Source: Prevotella sp. UBA1104 (lineage in GTDB: Bacteria > Bacteroidota > Bacteroidia > Bacteroidales > Bacteroidaceae). Taken from it: a stretch of DNA of 12,009 nucleotides. Each line of letters opens with the position of its first letter. Position 1 is the stretch's first letter. Under the pieces are notes generated by a model. The model had not been told where the DNA came from. It did not search any database and saw nothing but the letters and a program-made list of their open reading frames with translations. This document shows positions 1 through 6,703 of the stretch, in pieces. A program made the position numbers and the translations under genes. The stretch lies in the NCBI GenBank assembly GCA_002314055.1, contig DCBP01000071.1, positions 1 to 12,009 of the forward strand. Reading direction: 5' to 3'.

Positions 1-1280
1 ACGGTGTTAGAGATAGAGCTGTTGAAGAGAAAGGTATCGTAATGCCTAACCTAAATAAGGAAAGTGTTAAGGTTGTGTCTGTAGAGAAATCACCTTTTGG
101 TGATAGTGCAGAAACATCTTTGAACAAAGCAAAGAGTTGGGCAAAAGAAAGTCTTGTTACAACGGATAATTCAGAATTACCTACTATGCGAGACGGAACA
201 CCTTATACTATAAGTAAGAACGCTATCGATAAGTATTTGTCTTCAAGTGCTACAAAAAAGAGCGACAACCTTGGCGTTCATCTTTCTGTTCTCCCAAATC
301 TTAAAGATGTTATCCATGAAAGCATCGAAACCGAGATACACCCAGATTATAACAAGGGCGAAGACGGAAACCGAAGCGTAGGGAATGGATATGGAAATAA
401 TGTGTTGGTTCATCGTTTGTATGGCGCTGTGGAACTTGACGATAAAATTTATCGTGTAAAAACAACCATGCAAGAGTTTAGAGGTGGCGAAGAGAATAAG
501 CCTCACAGTTATGAGGTAACAAAAATAGAGCTGTTGGAAGGCTCTGAGGCAGCGAACGAATCCGACAGTCTCCCTGTGAGCAGTGCAACCAACAACTCGA
601 TTTCTGCTGCAAAGTTACTAAACGGAGTTGAAAAATCCTACGATAAAGGGAAAAAACTTCTTGATGAGAGTAAAGATTTGGCAGATGGAGAGACGCGTTT
701 CCGCAAGGACGAAAGCGAAGATGCCACGAGCGGAGAACTTACTCCACGCGAGAGAGAGCAGCAGGAGCAGATGGAGAAGCACAGAGCTACTGTACTGAAA
801 GCTACCGAGAAGCTGAATACTAGAACTACAATCCACGACAATGTGGAGGATATTGAGAATGAGACTGTGCGCAAGGCTATCGAGAATGGCGAGAAGGTAA
901 AGGCTTGGTATGATATGAAGACCGGAGAAGTACACCTGTATCTACCGAACGTAACCGACAAGTATGATGCACAGAAGAGTGTGGTGCATGAAGTTGTAGG
1001 ACACAAGGGAATGAGAAATCTCCTTGGCGAAAGCGGTTATAGAGACATGATGCGCAGAATGTATACCCACCTTAGCGAAGAAGAAGCATCCGAAGTGAAT
1101 GAACGCATGATGAAAAACGGCTGGGACTTCTATACCGCAATGGACGAGTGGGTTGCAGACAAGGCAGAAGAAAGCGTGTGGACACCTCAGGAATATCCGA
1201 AGTATATAGGATTGAGCAACCTTTGGAGCCATATCAAACATTATGTTACCGAGGCAATCCATAAGGCAGGATATTGTTGA
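1..1280 (+). CDS. Phage/mobile-element polyvalent protein, C-terminal part (LPD3-like plus putative HExxGH metallopeptidase domain)
   Basis: The frame is open from base 3 to the TGA at 1278-1280 and runs off the left edge, so the first ATG (base 42) is probably internal. Numbering from that ATG, residues about 52-168 (DGTPYTISKNAIDKYL through a Tyr-rich beta segment) resemble the LPD3-type domain of large polyvalent proteins in phages and integrative elements; this is recognition of pattern, not a search. Residues 175-265 are a charged, low-complexity linker. Residues 285-410 resemble the metallopeptidase-like domain often placed late in such proteins: HEVVGHKG at 316-323, then DEWVAD at 368-373. 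HExxGH followed by an E-x-x-A-(D/E) element recalls the zinc site of M49 dipeptidyl peptidase III. Such proteins are thought to be injected with phage or conjugative DNA and to act in the new host. The C-terminus stops abruptly just after this domain, and another frame stays open beyond it. Family placement is moderately sure; activity is unknown. Confidence 0.7.
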   Translation, partial: GVRDRAVEEKGIVMPNLNKESVKVVSVEKSPFGDSAETSLNKAKSWAKESLVTTDNSELPTMRDGTPYTISKNAIDKYLSSSATKKSDNLGVHLSVLPNLKDVIHESIETEIHPDYNKGEDGNRSVGNGYGNNVLVHRLYGAVELDDKIYRVKTTMQEFRGGEENKPHSYEVTKIELLEGSEAANESDSLPVSSATNNSISAAKLLNGVEKSYDKGKKLLDESKDLADGETRFRKDESEDATSGELTPREREQQEQMEKHRATVLKATEKLNTRTTIHDNVEDIENETVRKAIENGEKVKAWYDMKTGEVHLYLPNVTDKYDAQKSVVHEVVGHKGMRNLLGESGYRDMMRRMYTHLSEEEASEVNERMMKNGWDFYTAMDEWVADKAEESVWTPQEYPKYIGLSNLWSHIKHYVTEAIHKAGYC

Positions 1281-1410
1281 TGTAATCGCTAAAGCGTTTG
1301 AAGAAACTAAAGGAAGAGATAGCCGAGGCCGAGAGACGCTTTTTCGAGCAGCGCTTGATATAGCGAAACGTCTTGGAACAAAATTCTATTTGGAGGAATA
1401 TTTCACTTAG
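1264..1410 (+). pseudogene. Out-of-frame 3' remnant following the polyvalent gene
   Basis: A second frame (codons starting at 1264, 1267 and so on) is open to the TAG at 1408-1410. It would encode RQDIVDVIAKAFEETKGRDS, continue through RGRETLFRAALDIAKRLG, and end in LEEYFT. It has no start codon of its own near the left end. Its composition (alternating charged and hydrophobic residues, helical pattern) looks like real protein rather than chance. Two explanations fit: a one-base shift in the polyvalent gene near 1255-1270, or a deletion that joined two mobile-element genes. I do not recognise the family of this tail. Confidence 0.4.
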
Positions 1411-1420
1411 TTTTAAATCA

Positions 1421-1969
1421 TCAGTTCAACTTCGTCATGTGGTATCCCAATCGTTTCAGTTCCATCGACATGCCAAAGAGATACATCTGGTGAAGGGCAG
1501 AAACGTAGCCTTGAAAAGCCTCGGGAGTGCCAGGTTCAAGATGTTGGTGGTAAAGCATGTTGTAGGTGCGTGAGGCACATTCGCCCACGATTCGTGTCAT
1601 GGTCTCATGTTCGGAAGATGAGAGCAAGAGAACGTTCTCGCAAACATAATCATCAAGGTGATCGAAATCACGCTGGTCGCGCAGATATTTGTAGAGGTCG
1701 CCCACTTTGCTGTATAGTTCCCAATCCGTGTCCCAATATTTTGCCACAGCCATGCCCACGAACATCATCCATCCGAGCGACACGGTGGGGTAGGCATTAA
1801 ACTCCCTCATGCCGTCGGGCAGATAGCTTTCGCCGATATTCTGCCACAGTTCCTCAATGTCGGGAGCTTCTGGCAGTCGTTCGTCAACTTTTCCTATAGA
1901 CAGGAGATATTTGTGGAGGTCGTTGCGGAACAGCTGTTCCAAATCCTTTATGTCGTTCTTGTTGTCCAT
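1421..1969 (-). CDS. Conserved-looking protein of unknown function (182 aa)
   Basis: I do not recognise a named domain. From the ATG at 1969 the protein is 182 aa, starting MDNKNDIKDLEQLF and ending LGYHMTKLN. It appears mainly alpha-helical and acidic at the N-terminus. The most distinctive part is residues about 50-80, with the motif REFNAYPTVSLGWMMFVGMA; this is hydrophobic but short and Gly-rich, so I would not call it a membrane segment firmly. Aromatic and Asp/Glu residues are frequent afterwards (YWDTDWELY, DFDHLDDY). Similar unnamed proteins seem to occur in Bacteroidales, from memory only. The frame also allows an ATG at 1996 and a TTG at 1999, but a likely -7 box lies at 1997-2004, which puts those codons at or upstream of the transcription start and favours 1969. 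It lies 79 bases downstream of viaA on the same strand and is the last gene before the mobile-element remnant. Confidence 0.7.
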   Translation of the reverse strand: MDNKNDIKDLEQLFRNDLHKYLLSIGKVDERLPEAPDIEELWQNIGESYLPDGMREFNAYPTVSLGWMMFVGMAVAKYWDTDWELYSKVGDLYKYLRDQRDFDHLDDYVCENVLLLSSSEHETMTRIVGECASRTYNMLYHQHLEPGTPEAFQGYVSALHQMYLFGMSMELKRLGYHMTKLN

Positions 1970-1996
1970 ATTATTTTTGATTTTGATAATTCCCAT

Positions 1997-2004
1997 CAAA
2001 GGTA
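1997..2004 (-). promoter_or_regulatory. Bacteroidota -7 box before the unknown 182-aa gene
   Basis: On the minus strand this reads TACCTTTG, an exact match to TAnnTTTG. It lies 27 bases upstream of the ATG at 1969. The expected -33 TTG is not present; the nearest match is TTTTC about 20 nt upstream. It suggests the gene can be transcribed separately from ravA-viaA. Confidence 0.4.
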
Positions 2005-2048
2005 ATGCTTTATTTTGAAAATGAAAAGGATAAAGTAAAATAATATAC

Positions 2049-3632
2049 TCAGTATCTTCTAAGTTGCCTGTAAGTAATAGGATAGATATGGTCGAACTTA
2101 GGTTCCCATTCCGTTGGCTTTGTTCCTTCCGGAACTATGCGCATGCCATAAAAACGGGTGCCCGTCTTGCGATACGACTCCATCCTGTGGATATACGACT
2201 CGTCGGGGTAGGGGATAAGGAAATCCGACACCCACAGAACATCGGCATTGACGTAACGGTTGCCGTTGTTGTCGAGCATTTGAAACATCAGGTTCATCAT
2301 GTTTACAGCATTCGTTCCGCCACCGATAAAAGGCAATTCACCACGTTCAAACTCATACTCATTCTCTTTCAGTCCGATAGACTCATACAGATGTTTTTTT
2401 CGCCGTTGCATAAGGTCGATGGCGCGCACGCTGACAGAAAAGTCGATCAAGAAGCAATCGCGACAGAGCCGTTCTGCCATTTCTTCAAGAAGCGAGAGCA
2501 TCGACTTCACGATGCGCTGCGGCACACCATACATACTTGCCGACGTGTCCACACAAACAATCATCGGTCCCTTTCTTGCAGCCGACTGAAAGCTGAGATG
2601 ACGCGAGGGCTTCGACATGTTCGACTTGTAGCGGAAAGTCTGCAAGCGTCTTCTTACGAACTTATACAAGAAAGCATCCTCCAGTTCGTCGTCCATATAA
2701 AGAGCCGCCTCAGAGGGGAGCAAGGCGTTGAGGTCGTTGCCTATGGTAATGCCCTCTATGTCGCTACCAGAGGAGTGTTCAATCTTCTGTCCTCTTCCCG
2801 AAGTGGCGGTAAGCCTGTCGCTGCCGTTGCTGTCAGCCACGCGCCCCATCTTTTTCACCACCTCCTCAATCTGCGGATAGCGGTCTTGAAGGCGTACGAG
2901 AGTGAGGTTGCGCTCAAACTCCGTTTCCGTCCATCTGCCGTCCATCATCTGCCAAGCCTGCACCGCCTTCTCAGGTGAGACCTTCTCCTTTTCAACATAC
3001 TTATGTGCATTGTCGAGAAGCAGGGGCAAGGTTCTTTCCAGATTATTTCCGCTCGATGAAACATGCTTAGCCGATTCCTTTCGCTGCTGTTCGTCAGCAG
3101 CCTTGCTCCAGTCAGCCACCATCTTCTCCCAGTTTTCCATGTCCTCCGACTTCCCTTCGCTGAAGCGCCTTTCGAAGAATTCGCGGTCGAAACCATTATC
3201 CTCGTGTTTCTCGCCGATTTCGGCAAGAAGCGACTGCCATGCCTGTTGCTCCGTTCTCCTCTGTGCGCTCCATTGTAGAACCTCGCTCATGCGGTTGCGT
3301 TCAGTCCATTGGCGCTGCGAAAGAAACTGCTTGTAGTGCACGCAGTCGGCTATGAACCGCCCAACGGTGGTAAAGAAAATCTTGCCACACAAGCGGTCGC
3401 CCAGCACTATTGCTTTAGTCTTAGCATCGCTCATCAGTCTTACGAGATACTGCAGCAGAGGATCAGAATATTCCTTCCATGGCTCATCCTCCGCCCAAGC
3501 CACGCCCCTGCCGGCAATTTCTCCCGTTTCCACAAAAATCTCGAGCATCTTGAGATATCGCGGCAGATTCATTGTCTCGCTGCTCGAAGTCTGGTTCTTC
3601 CAGTATTCGTCAGCATGCAGAAAATCAGTCAT
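2049..3632 (-). CDS. viaA: ViaA-like VWA-domain protein, partner of RavA
   Basis: The protein has 527 aa, a little longer than E. coli ViaA (about 480). The N-terminal 350 residues are helical and charged. The von Willebrand factor A domain starts near residue 355, with the metal-ion-dependent adhesion site visible as DTSAS at 362-366, the Thr of GGGT at 440 and the Asp of WVSD at 470. The C-terminus (KFDHIYPITYRQLRRY) closely follows the E. coli ViaA ending. ViaA is the cofactor that binds RavA and modulates its ATPase; in enterobacteria the pair has been tied to lysine decarboxylase, respiratory complexes and aminoglycoside sensitivity. The start ATG at 3632 overlaps the end of ravA by 8 bases (ATGACTGA), indicating translational coupling. 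Stop is TGA at 2051-2049. Substrates in this organism are not evident. Confidence 0.9.
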   Translation of the reverse strand: MTDFLHADEYWKNQTSSSETMNLPRYLKMLEIFVETGEIAGRGVAWAEDEPWKEYSDPLLQYLVRLMSDAKTKAIVLGDRLCGKIFFTTVGRFIADCVHYKQFLSQRQWTERNRMSEVLQWSAQRRTEQQAWQSLLAEIGEKHEDNGFDREFFERRFSEGKSEDMENWEKMVADWSKAADEQQRKESAKHVSSSGNNLERTLPLLLDNAHKYVEKEKVSPEKAVQAWQMMDGRWTETEFERNLTLVRLQDRYPQIEEVVKKMGRVADSNGSDRLTATSGRGQKIEHSSGSDIEGITIGNDLNALLPSEAALYMDDELEDAFLYKFVRRRLQTFRYKSNMSKPSRHLSFQSAARKGPMIVCVDTSASMYGVPQRIVKSMLSLLEEMAERLCRDCFLIDFSVSVRAIDLMQRRKKHLYESIGLKENEYEFERGELPFIGGGTNAVNMMNLMFQMLDNNGNRYVNADVLWVSDFLIPYPDESYIHRMESYRKTGTRFYGMRIVPEGTKPTEWEPKFDHIYPITYRQLRRY

Positions 3633-5154
3633 AAAGCTTTTCTATATCTTGTCGTGTGAAAGCAATATCCTTAAGCAGCGAAGCGAGATAAACCTTAATC
3701 TCCTTGTGGTCGTCCTCGCTGATAAACATATTCTCCGCCATATCATTCTCGATGTCAGATATATAGTCTGCAATACTCTCAATTTCAGTAGAGTAGTCCC
3801 TGCCGGAGTCAGTAACGTCGGCAAAAGGCAGTTGCATGCTGTCGCCTTCGGCAATCGGTTCCACTTCAATCCTCACTCCGTCGATATAAACATACCTGTC
3901 GTCCCTTGCAAGTGCCACGGGCCTACTGCCTATTGGGGCAGCCATAGAGCCGTCGTAGCTGCGGACAACAACAACCGACGGATTCCTTCTGTCATTATAC
4001 AACACCCCCTGTTGAGCACCCTTGCCATAGGGCGGCAACTGCTGGTAGTCTTGCGCAAAGATGTATGTATTCTCAGCACTGCACCCCAACAACTTATAAT
4101 AAAACTTGTTGTATAGCTTCTTGTCAGCATCCCTTTTCAGTTGTCTGCTCGACACGCGCTTCTGAGCCGAGGCCGCCCGGTGAAGTCTGATATCCTCCTT
4201 CAAATCCTGCTGCATCTTTCCGAGCGTCTCCTTCACTTTAGAGAAAAGTGCCCCGACAATAATGCTCCGTATGCCGTCGCGCTCTTCCGGCTCCTGCCAC
4301 AGACAGTTGTATATAGGGAAAATATCCGACAAGGCAACCTTATTTCTGTCGTGCATAAAAGCCGAGGTGCGCAAGAGCCTTACTATATTCTTCCATCGAC
4401 GGTCGCTAACGTATACATCCCTGCGCTCGTTAGTGCCGTTGATAGCCACAGCCCTTATTGAGCGGCGTATCTTGTGGATAGTTTCAAGAATGTCGGCAGA
4501 AATCTCCACCTCTCCAATCCTTTCCGTCCATTCCTTGTATTCCTTTTCCGTAATCTTCAGTGATTCGTCAATATCAGCTTCTGCAGCATCGTCGGTAGCA
4601 AGCAACATTTTGTCGAAGTTGCTTTCTTTTTTGATGTTCTTACATTCCAGTCGAATAATAAAACGGTCCCACAGAGCCTCCAGTCCTTCGCCCTGAGCTG
4701 GCAGCTCATTGCTTGCAGCCACAAGAAGCTTCAGCGGCAGATGCATTTCCACATTACCGTTGCGAAAGAGTTTTTCGTTGATAACAGTCAAGAGAGTATT
4801 CTGAATCGCCGGTCCCGCCTTCCAAATCTCGTCGAGAAATACCACATCGGCAGTAGGCAGATAGCCGTCGGTGGAGCGTACATAGGCGTCAGAACTCTTC
4901 AGCTGGCTTATGCTCACCGGACCGAAGATCTCGTCGGGTGTAGAAAATCTCGACATCAGGTATTCAAACGAGCGAGCCCCTCGGAACGCTTCCTTCAGTC
5001 GGCGCGCCACCATCGACTTAGCCACTCCCGGCGGTCCCAATAGGATGATGCTCTCACCGGCGAGTGCAGCCAGGAGCGACAAGCTTATCTCCGTTTCCTT
5101 TTCGTATATTCCGCGGTTCATCTCCGCGAGTAGTGATTGTATGCGTTGTTTCAT
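3625..5154 (-). CDS. ravA: RavA-like MoxR-family AAA+ ATPase
   Basis: From the ATG at 5154 the protein is 509 aa, close to E. coli RavA (498). Counting from that Met, Walker A is GPPGVAKS at 40-47, Walker B VVFLDE at 104-109, sensor 1 is the Asn of AASNE near 149, and a candidate arginine finger is in WDRF near 164. The stretches EYLMSRFSTPDEIFGP and FLDEIWKAGPAIQNTLL are nearly identical in pattern to E. coli RavA. The C-terminal part corresponds to the RavA region that contains the LARA domain. MoxR proteins form hexamers that act as chaperone-like remodellers together with a VWA partner, here the overlapping viaA. A GTG at 5181 in frame would add nine residues (MDDKIKFSK); I prefer the ATG because neither start has a strong ribosome site and homologs begin near here, but this is uncertain. 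I found no clear TAnnTTTG box just upstream, so read-through from the carbonic anhydrase operon is possible. Confidence 0.92.
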   Translation of the reverse strand: MKQRIQSLLAEMNRGIYEKETEISLSLLAALAGESIILLGPPGVAKSMVARRLKEAFRGARSFEYLMSRFSTPDEIFGPVSISQLKSSDAYVRSTDGYLPTADVVFLDEIWKAGPAIQNTLLTVINEKLFRNGNVEMHLPLKLLVAASNELPAQGEGLEALWDRFIIRLECKNIKKESNFDKMLLATDDAAEADIDESLKITEKEYKEWTERIGEVEISADILETIHKIRRSIRAVAINGTNERRDVYVSDRRWKNIVRLLRTSAFMHDRNKVALSDIFPIYNCLWQEPEERDGIRSIIVGALFSKVKETLGKMQQDLKEDIRLHRAASAQKRVSSRQLKRDADKKLYNKFYYKLLGCSAENTYIFAQDYQQLPPYGKGAQQGVLYNDRRNPSVVVVRSYDGSMAAPIGSRPVALARDDRYVYIDGVRIEVEPIAEGDSMQLPFADVTDSGRDYSTEIESIADYISDIENDMAENMFISEDDHKEIKVYLASLLKDIAFTRQDIEKLYD

Positions 5155-5279
5155 CTTACTGAATTTTATTTTGTCATCCACCTTTTTCTTTCCGCCGGTT
5201 CCATCCTCTCTATTGCATAGCGCAAGGCGGTTCGTGGCATCACTTCGTGGTATGCAGAGCAGTGTTCATGTATAGTCAG

Positions 5280-5771
5280 TCAATTTATAGTCTTTTGATA
5301 CGCCACTCTCTCGTCACCATTATTTAGATGTATGATTCCGCAATAAGAAAAACCATATTTCTCCAGCAGGTGCTGCATTATGGTATTGTCCTTGTGAGTG
5401 TCGATACGTATGTTGTGGGATATATTGAAACAATAGTCAAGCATCACGTTGAAAATCCCGTGAGCATCCTCACGACTTGTTATCCGGTGAATCACATAAT
5501 AAGGTTTGTCGTCAAGCCATCGTCCATTGTAGATATTGCTGTATGTAGGGTCAGGTCCAGCTTTTATTACGAATGAGCCAACGGCAGTATCGCCGTGCAT
5601 AATAATCCGGCAATTCTTATCCTTTATATCCTCCAATATGATTTTTTCCGAAGGATAACCGTCGTTCCATTGATTCATGTTGCCGTTTTTTCGCATGATG
5701 ATTTTGGCTGAAGCCACGAGCTGCATGATTACAGGCAAGTCTGTGGCTGTTGCTATTCGGATACAATTCAT
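5280..5771 (-). CDS. GNAT-family N-acetyltransferase
   Basis: The protein has 163 aa, normal for a GNAT. It starts MNCIRIATATDLPVIMQLV, a typical first strand and helix. Residues 91-97 (YYVIHRI) match the strand before the acetyl-CoA site, and 121-147 (IRIDTHKDN, then LLEKYGFSYCGII) match the C-terminal half of the fold. The loop that binds acetyl-CoA pyrophosphate, usually (Q/R)xxGxG/A, reads SREDAHGIFNVM here, with only one Gly, so CoA binding may be altered or the loop divergent. Substrate is unknown; many members acetylate small amines or protein N-termini. The gene begins 6 bases after the carbonic anhydrase stop, so the two are very probably cotranscribed. A 125-base gap separates it from ravA. 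Confidence 0.85.
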   Translation of the reverse strand: MNCIRIATATDLPVIMQLVASAKIIMRKNGNMNQWNDGYPSEKIILEDIKDKNCRIIMHGDTAVGSFVIKAGPDPTYSNIYNGRWLDDKPYYVIHRITSREDAHGIFNVMLDYCFNISHNIRIDTHKDNTIMQHLLEKYGFSYCGIIHLNNGDERVAYQKTIN

Positions 5772-5777
5772 GTCGTT

Positions 5778-6323
5778 TTACTTTACTTCCTCGAGCAGTC
5801 CCGTTTCCGAATCGATAATATACCCGTGAACATTAATGTCTGCCGGTACGAGCGGATGATGCTTAATCACGTCCACCGTGTTCCTCACGGAGTCCTCCGT
5901 GTCGTGAAACCCCTCGAGCCAGTGGTCGAGGTCGATGCCGCATTTTGCCACGGTGTCGATAACGTCCTGTCGGATGCCTCGCTCCACCATAGCCCTTTTC
6001 ATCTCCCTGCCGTTCATGTGGCAGGCACCGCAGTTGGAGTGGGCGATAACCATAACTTCCTCCACGTGCAACTCGTATATAGCCACGAGGATGCTTCGCA
6101 TGGCAGAGTCAAACGGACTGATAACCAGTCCGCCGGCATTCTTTATCAGTTTTGCGTCGCCGTTCTTGATGCCCAGTGCTGCAGGCAGCAGCTCCGTCAG
6201 TCTTGTGTCCATACACGAGAGTATGGCAAGCTTCTTGTCTGGATATTTGCTGGTAAGAAACTTTTCGTAGCCTTTGCTCTCAACAAATTGTCTGTTGTAT
6301 CTGATAATCTCTTCAATAATCAT
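5778..6323 (-). CDS. Beta-class carbonic anhydrase
   Basis: This enzyme interconverts CO2 and bicarbonate in the cytoplasm. The 181-aa protein has the full beta-class zinc site: Cys37 in SCMDTR, His95 and Cys98 in HSNCGAC, plus the Asp39-Arg41 dyad that controls the active site. The N-terminus (IIEEIIRYNRQFVESKGYEKF) and TSKYPDKKLAILSCMDTR are typical of the short bacterial type related to mycobacterial Rv1284. The reading frame stays open back to 6590, but that extension is encoded by intergenic repeats and is hydrophobic noise. The ATG at 6323 is preceded by AAGGAG nine bases upstream, an unusually good ribosome site for this phylum, and by a promoter at 6359-6389 that lies inside the open extension. 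First gene of a likely two-gene operon with the acetyltransferase; bicarbonate supply for carboxylating enzymes or pH control are the expected roles. Confidence 0.93.
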   Translation of the reverse strand: MIIEEIIRYNRQFVESKGYEKFLTSKYPDKKLAILSCMDTRLTELLPAALGIKNGDAKLIKNAGGLVISPFDSAMRSILVAIYELHVEEVMVIAHSNCGACHMNGREMKRAMVERGIRQDVIDTVAKCGIDLDHWLEGFHDTEDSVRNTVDVIKHHPLVPADINVHGYIIDSETGLLEEVK

Positions 6324-6358
6324 AATTTGCTTCTCCTTGTTTCCATTCAAGTTTTCTG

Positions 6359-6389
6359 CAAATATACGCATAATAGTTTGAAGCAGCAA
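6359..6389 (-). promoter_or_regulatory. Bacteroidota promoter for the carbonic anhydrase operon
   Basis: On the minus strand the -7 box is TATATTTG (6366-6359), an exact TAnnTTTG. A TTG at 6389-6387 lies 20 bases upstream of it, the right spacing for the -33 element. The expected start is near 6352, giving a leader of about 30 bases to the ATG at 6323 and including the AAGGAG ribosome site. It also rules out translation starting at 6371 or 6590 from this promoter. Confidence 0.65.
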
Positions 6390-6503
6390 GTGGCGGGCAA
6401 ATTCCTTGTAGATATATGCCTCTTTCTGTATTGTAATTTTTGCAATGCTTAAAATTGCCACTATTGCCACTAAACATATTAATTGGCTGAATATCAATAC
6501 TTT

Positions 6504-6540
6504 AATAAAGTGGCAATTTGCTATAATCTGCCACTTTATT
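6504..6540. repeat. Perfect 12-bp inverted repeat
   Basis: AATAAAGTGGCA at 6504-6515 pairs perfectly with TGCCACTTTATT at 6529-6540, with a 13-base spacer. The arms contain one full and one partial copy of the local AGTGGCAAT motif in opposite orientation. It could fold as a hairpin in RNA or be a dimeric protein-binding site. Confidence 0.7.
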
Positions 6541-6592
6541 GTTATATACCAAGTGTTTACATTTAAGGTAGTTTCATTTTTGTCTTTCATTG

Positions 6593-6629
6593 AAACTCCG
6601 AGTGTCCTTATAAGACACTCAGAGTTTTT
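6593..6629 (+). terminator. Terminator-like hairpin, stronger on the plus strand
   Basis: Bases 6593-6606 pair with 6614-6627 over 14 positions with a single C/A mismatch, around a 7-base loop, and five T residues finish the plus-strand copy (6625-6629). On the minus strand only a short T run follows. There is no plus-strand gene before it, so it may be a two-way terminator for the efflux operon reading leftward, or belong to an unannotated small RNA. Confidence 0.5.
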
Positions 6630-6661
6630 CTATAAGATAAACATTGTTTTCCGCTTTGGAA

Positions 6662-6703
6662 CTCTACGTAAGTAGCATCATGCTCTACGTAAGCAGCATC
6701 ATG
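6662..6703. repeat. 21-bp tandem direct duplication
   Basis: Bases 6662-6682 and 6683-6703 are adjacent copies of a 21-mer beginning CTCTACGTAAG and ending AGCATCATG, differing only at one position (T6673 against C6694). Each unit contains the palindrome TACGTA; in the first, CTAC/GTAG and AGCAT/ATGCT pairs can form. The unit is about two helical turns long, as in binding-site duplications. Confidence 0.8.

Noticed and set aside
2064..2978. 304-aa plus-strand open frame opposite viaA
   Set aside because: It is antisense to a clear VWA gene, shows no recognisable domain and is rich in His/Arg, as expected for a shadow of the coding strand.
3352..4116. 254-aa plus-strand open frame opposite viaA and ravA
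   Set aside because: It spans two overlapping real genes on the other strand and has no domain pattern.
5231..5250. Two TTCGTGG direct repeats 13 bases apart before ravA
   Set aside because: Seven-base repeats are short and have no promoter nearby; chance is a sufficient explanation.
5826..6452. 208-aa plus-strand open frame opposite the carbonic anhydrase
   Set aside because: Its composition (many Val/His/Cys) mirrors the anhydrase strand; no motif is seen.
6445..6675. 76-aa plus-strand open frame in the repeat-rich gap
   Set aside because: It is translated from AGTGGCAAT repeats and AT-rich DNA, with no ribosome site, and crosses the terminator-like hairpin.
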